Shown: positions 7,628 to 10,803 of the stretch, in pieces
Numbering within the stretch: position 1 is the first letter of the stretch
How the letters are laid out: each line of letters opens with the position of its first letter
NCBI GenBank assembly: GCA_002325785.1
Contig: DCSU01000135.1
Span: forward strand, 14,494-25,296
DNA: 10,803 bases
Source: Bacteroidales bacterium UBA1458
GTDB lineage: Bacteria > Bacteroidota > Bacteroidia > Bacteroidales > VadinHA17
Reading direction: 5' to 3'
Notes under the pieces: generated by a model
Seen by the model: the letters and a program-made list of their open reading frames with translations, nothing else
What the model was told of the DNA's origin: nothing
Database searches by the model: none
Made by a program: the position numbers and the translations under genes

Positions 7628-9472
7628 CTATCTGGTGCTCTTTTTTCCGAATGAAGGGTCTATCCTTAGCAGTGAGACCGCAATGAGTGGTACTATGCTG
7701 CAGATCATCACCCAGAGGAAGAAGTGATTGTAACCGAGTTGCTCCTGCAGCCAGCCTGCAAATAATCCGGGCAGCATCATTCCAAGTGCCATGAAGCCGG
7801 TGCAGATGGCATAATGGGCTGTCTTGTATTTCCCATCAGAGAAATATATCAGGTAGAGCATATATGCTGTAAACCCGAAGCCGTAGCCAAACTGCTCGAC
7901 AAAAACACATATGTTAATAATTAGCAGGTTATCTGTCTGGGTAAAACTCAGATACAGGAATGTTGCTGCAGTCAGCAGCATGCTCAGGGTCATTGGCCAC
8001 AGCCATTTCTTCAGGCCGCCGGAAGCTGCCACTACACCACCTATAATACCTCCCGCGGTAAGGCCGATTATGCCGATGGTTCCATAAACCAGCCCGACCT
8101 CCCCGGTTGTCAGCCCCAGCCCGCCCTTGTCAATGGGATCAAGCAGAAACGGATTGATCAGCTTCAGCAACTGAGCCTCCGCGAACCGGAAGGTCAGCAT
8201 GAAAAAGAGGGCTACCCCTACCTGCGGTTTCCTGAAGAAAGTCGCGAATGTCTGCCCGAACTCCCTCAGTACATCAGAGGGTTTAAGATCTGCACGGGGT
8301 GCGTCGGAATCCGGCCTGGGCAGGATAAACCTGTGCCAGAAACTAAAAACGAAGAACAGCCCGGCAAGGACAAAGAATGTGACCGCCCACGACATCGGGA
8401 TGTTTCCCGACAGCCCCTCATAATTGACTGACGTATTACTGGTAAGCTTGGAATCTGCCTGGAACACCATGTAAGCCGGTTTATCCCAGTTCGATTCGTT
8501 AAAGACAAGATGGCCTCCCTGGATGAGGGCAATGCTCTTGTCTCCCTTATTCAGGACGGTATTAAGGACTACCTTATCCCCTGGCTCGGGTGACCCGGAC
8601 AGTCTGACGGGAACAACAGCCACGCTTCCCGTCACTGAAGCAACACTCCCTCTCTCCTCTCCGAAGTTTTCACTGATCCATACACCCAGTGGCTCTGAAA
8701 CCTCTGTGGCCCACCACCCCTTTTTCTCTAATTTTTGTTCCTCCGCCTGCACAAAACCGTAACCAAGGTTGGAGGCCCTGATTGAATCAAGAAGAATGTT
8801 CAGGCTGTCTCTGTCAACAGTTTGAGTGCTTATCTTCAGCGAATCATGTTCAAGAAAAAAATACATTTCACCCCTGCTCTCCGGTACTGCCGCAACATAA
8901 GGCATCTCCAGAACAGTTTTTGAGTAACCGGGTGATGCCTCGATGAATAGCTCGACGGGCTCCCTGCCGGAAGAGCTTTCAAGAAAACCTGCCAGAATTA
9001 CGAGCAGTCCCTGCCCGGTGATTGTGGCAATCCGGTAAAAGGTGCTGCGGATGCCCACATACTTGGCCTGCTGGTTGGTGTTCAGGCCGAGCATGTAAAA
9101 GCCGTCTGCCGCTATATCATGGGTGGCTGAGCCAAATGCAAGCAGCCAGAAGAAAGCGAGGGTGATCTTGAAAAAGAGTGATGCCGGAATTGTAAGAGCG
9201 ATGCTCGCAAAACCCAATGCAAGAACAAGCTGAGTAATCACAATCCACCATCTTTTGGTCTTGAGCAAATCAACCAGCGGGCTCCAGATCGGTTTTATAA
9301 CCCATGGCAGGTAGAGCATACTGGTGTACAGGGCGATGTCGGCATTGGAGATACCCATCCGCTTATACATAATCACGGAAATTATATTAACCGCAACATA
9401 GGGCAGGCCTTCAGCCAGATAGAGGGAAGGTATCCATGCCCAGGGCGAACGGGTTGTGTTTTGTGCTGCCAT
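7628..9472 (-). CDS. AmpG-like MFS permease with a large periplasmic insertion
   Basis: 614 residues with 12 predicted membrane helices. The helix 2 motif YLPWVIKPIWSPLVD (54-68) and THDIAADG in helix 4 (117-124) match the AmpG muropeptide-permease group of the major facilitator superfamily. AmpG proteins bring GlcNAc-anhydroMurNAc(-peptides) across the inner membrane. The protein is longer than ordinary 12-helix permeases because about 190 residues (about 166-358) are inserted between helices 5 and 6. Standard MFS topology places this loop in the periplasm. It is soluble and looks beta-rich (alternating hydrophobic stretches, GSVAVVPVRL, PGDKVVLNTVL), and I do not recognise it. The start ATG at 9472 lies two bases after the stop of the GH9/deacetylase gene, which implies translational coupling. 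The transporter family is well supported; the substrate is inferred from the family and its neighbours. Confidence 0.85.
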   Translation of the reverse strand: MAAQNTTRSPWAWIPSLYLAEGLPYVAVNIISVIMYKRMGISNADIALYTSMLYLPWVIKPIWSPLVDLLKTKRWWIVITQLVLALGFASIALTIPASLFFKITLAFFWLLAFGSATHDIAADGFYMLGLNTNQQAKYVGIRSTFYRIATITGQGLLVILAGFLESSSGREPVELFIEASPGYSKTVLEMPYVAAVPESRGEMYFFLEHDSLKISTQTVDRDSLNILLDSIRASNLGYGFVQAEEQKLEKKGWWATEVSEPLGVWISENFGEERGSVASVTGSVAVVPVRLSGSPEPGDKVVLNTVLNKGDKSIALIQGGHLVFNESNWDKPAYMVFQADSKLTSNTSVNYEGLSGNIPMSWAVTFFVLAGLFFVFSFWHRFILPRPDSDAPRADLKPSDVLREFGQTFATFFRKPQVGVALFFMLTFRFAEAQLLKLINPFLLDPIDKGGLGLTTGEVGLVYGTIGIIGLTAGGIIGGVVAASGGLKKWLWPMTLSMLLTAATFLYLSFTQTDNLLIINICVFVEQFGYGFGFTAYMLYLIYFSDGKYKTAHYAICTGFMALGMMLPGLFAGWLQEQLGYNHFFLWVMICSIVPLIAVSLLRIDPSFGKKSTR

Positions 9473-9474
9473 GC

Positions 9475-10803
9475 TTATAGCTTATTGAACTTGTATCCCT
9501 TGTTCGTGTAAAAATCAATTATCTCCTGGAGCCTCAGATAAAGCTTGTCACTCCTGGCCGGGTCGGTCCCCGGATGAATGAGTATCAGGGCGCCACTGAG
9601 TCCCTCCGGCGACCCGGCCTCAAAACCTGCCAGTCGCTTCACCAGCTCATCGGATGAACGGAAGTTTGCCATGTCAGGAGTAGTATAATCCGCATTGGTA
9701 CCTGTGCCCGGAGTGAAATTGACAAGGGTCAGGCCCATCTCTTCGCTCCACCTGCTGATGGCGCTGTTATACCACTCATACGGCGCCAGAAAGAACTGCG
9801 GCTTCTGCTTCTTCAGCCCCACCTTCTGCAAAGCCGTAAAGTTGTTTCTGAGATCAGCGTTGAACTGCTCTTTGCTTAACAGCAGCGTATCACGGTTCTC
9901 CCACGGGATATAAAGCAGGTGAGCATCGGAATGGGGTCCGAGATAATGCCCATCCGATATGATCCTCCCGGTTACCTTTGCCCACTCTTTATTTCTGAGG
10001 AAGTTTCCCGTCAGGAAGAAGGATCCTTTTATTTTGTTGTTATCAAGGACATTAAGTATATGCTCAAATCCCTCTCCAAATTCATCAGCAGAAAACAGGA
10101 GGTAAATATTTTTGTCTTCCGAACCCTTCCTGATCATGGCGCCGTGAACATCATATACATCTCCCGATGTGCCTGTCTGCGCTTTCCTTCCCTCCTTCTC
10201 AAGGGTTGAGAGATAATAACTCAGGCTTGCGGTACCGTCGAGAGTGGGCTCATTGGTGCTGTAATCCCCAATATCGTCGTGATAGACCACACTGCCACCC
10301 TGGAAGGCGGCGTACGGGTCGGGCCTGAGGAGGGTCAAACCCTTCAGGTTCTCATGTATTGTCTTGTTGATCGGCCCGTCAATCAGTCCGCCTGTGGTTG
10401 TCACCCCCAGGTAACGGGTGACGGCCGAGTGGGGATAAAGAGGATAGTCGCCTCCTGCGGGCAACCCGCATATCATGGATGTGCCCCACGGGTTGCAGCC
10501 AAACAGCCAGTCTCTCATGGCGGCCTCCATGTGGTCATACCTGGTGTCTCCTGTAGCCTCGCGGTAAAGCCTGCACTGGGTCAGCGCTGCAGCCACATAG
10601 TTATTGGAGCACCATACAAAGGGTATCTTCACCTGGAAAACATCATTCTGATCTCGCCGGTAGATTAGCTCCAGTCCCCTGCGCATGAATTCAGTATACT
10701 TCCCTGAGTACTCCGTTTCAGATAGCCCGAGTCCGGCGTGACCGAGGTTAACGAAGGGATAGAACTGGTAATGGCGTGCAGTGTCTTTCTCAATCCACGG
10801 GGT
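9475..10803 (-). CDS. Glycoside hydrolase family 9 catalytic domain fused to a polysaccharide-deacetylase (NodB-like) domain, 5' end cut by window edge
   Basis: The frame is open from the right edge to the stop at 9475, giving 442 visible residues. The Met at 10686 is internal, because the 39 codons before it are also open and GH9-like. Visible residues 1-205 are the C-terminal half of a GH9 (alpha/alpha)6 barrel: HYQFYPFVNLGHAGLG (11-26), CNPWGTS (103-109), YPHS (123-126) and DYSTNEPTLD (180-189), whose Glu185 is in the catalytic-acid position. The GH9 nucleophile Asp lies beyond the window. Residues about 230-442 are NodB-like: FSADEF with Asp240 as metal ligand, HSDAH (His291, His295), APYEW (340-344) and LILIHPG (His410). 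The canonical TFDDG base Asp is Ala239 here. GH9 includes cellulases and, in Vibrionaceae, exo-beta-glucosaminidases. With a deacetylase attached and amino-sugar genes downstream, an amino-sugar glycan is a plausible substrate (inference). First visible gene of the operon. Confidence 0.85.
   Translation of the reverse strand, partial: TPWIEKDTARHYQFYPFVNLGHAGLGLSETEYSGKYTEFMRRGLELIYRRDQNDVFQVKIPFVWCSNNYVAAALTQCRLYREATGDTRYDHMEAAMRDWLFGCNPWGTSMICGLPAGGDYPLYPHSAVTRYLGVTTTGGLIDGPINKTIHENLKGLTLLRPDPYAAFQGGSVVYHDDIGDYSTNEPTLDGTASLSYYLSTLEKEGRKAQTGTSGDVYDVHGAMIRKGSEDKNIYLLFSADEFGEGFEHILNVLDNNKIKGSFFLTGNFLRNKEWAKVTGRIISDGHYLGPHSDAHLLYIPWENRDTLLLSKEQFNADLRNNFTALQKVGLKKQKPQFFLAPYEWYNSAISRWSEEMGLTLVNFTPGTGTNADYTTPDMANFRSSDELVKRLAGFEAGSPEGLSGALILIHPGTDPARSDKLYLRLQEIIDFYTNKGYKFNKL

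Noticed and set aside
9475..10686. The Met at 10686 as the start of the GH9/deacetylase gene
   Set aside because: The frame stays open to the right edge, and the preceding 39 codons contain a GH9 motif (HYQFYPFVNLGHAGLG), so the gene begins outside the window.

Overview
The window most likely comes from a member of the Bacteroidota (Bacteroidales-like). The protein families are typical of that phylum: a YkfC-type SH3b/NlpC lipoprotein, a NagB fused to a PIG-L domain, a GH9 fused to a polysaccharide deacetylase, and a DUF1343 protein. The divergent intergenic region also carries TAnnTTTG -7 boxes, the promoter signature of this phylum. I see no RNA genes, CRISPR arrays, insertion sequences or phage genes. 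The window is almost fully coding.

Layout. Positions 1-772 (minus) hold the 5' part of an SH3b/NlpC-P60 lipoprotein cut by the left edge. Positions 773-954 are a divergent promoter region. Positions 955-2220 (plus) encode an exported DUF1343 protein of the NamZ exo-N-acetylmuramidase family (GH171). A 99-base convergent gap follows. From there to the right edge, four minus-strand genes form one tight operon, read right to left: a GH9/deacetylase fusion (cut by the right edge), an AmpG-like MFS permease with a large periplasmic insertion, a 976-residue FAD/Fe-S D-2-hydroxyacid (D-lactate type) dehydrogenase, and a NagB-like deaminase fused to a PIG-L deacetylase.

Reading them together (inference): the set resembles a cell-wall or amino-sugar salvage locus. 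NlpC/P60 would cut peptide stems, NamZ would release MurNAc, and GH9/deacetylase would act on an amino-sugar glycan. The AmpG-like permease would import the products. In the cytoplasm, MurNAc catabolism yields D-lactate, a candidate substrate for the FAD/Fe-S enzyme, and GlcNAc-6-P, a candidate substrate for the PIG-L/NagB fusion. No MurQ or MurNAc/GlcNAc kinase gene lies in the window, so the pathway is incomplete here. Several enzymes also depart from textbook active-site motifs: the NagB Glu, the NodB base Asp and the DUF1343 EGRG segment. Their exact reactions are therefore open.
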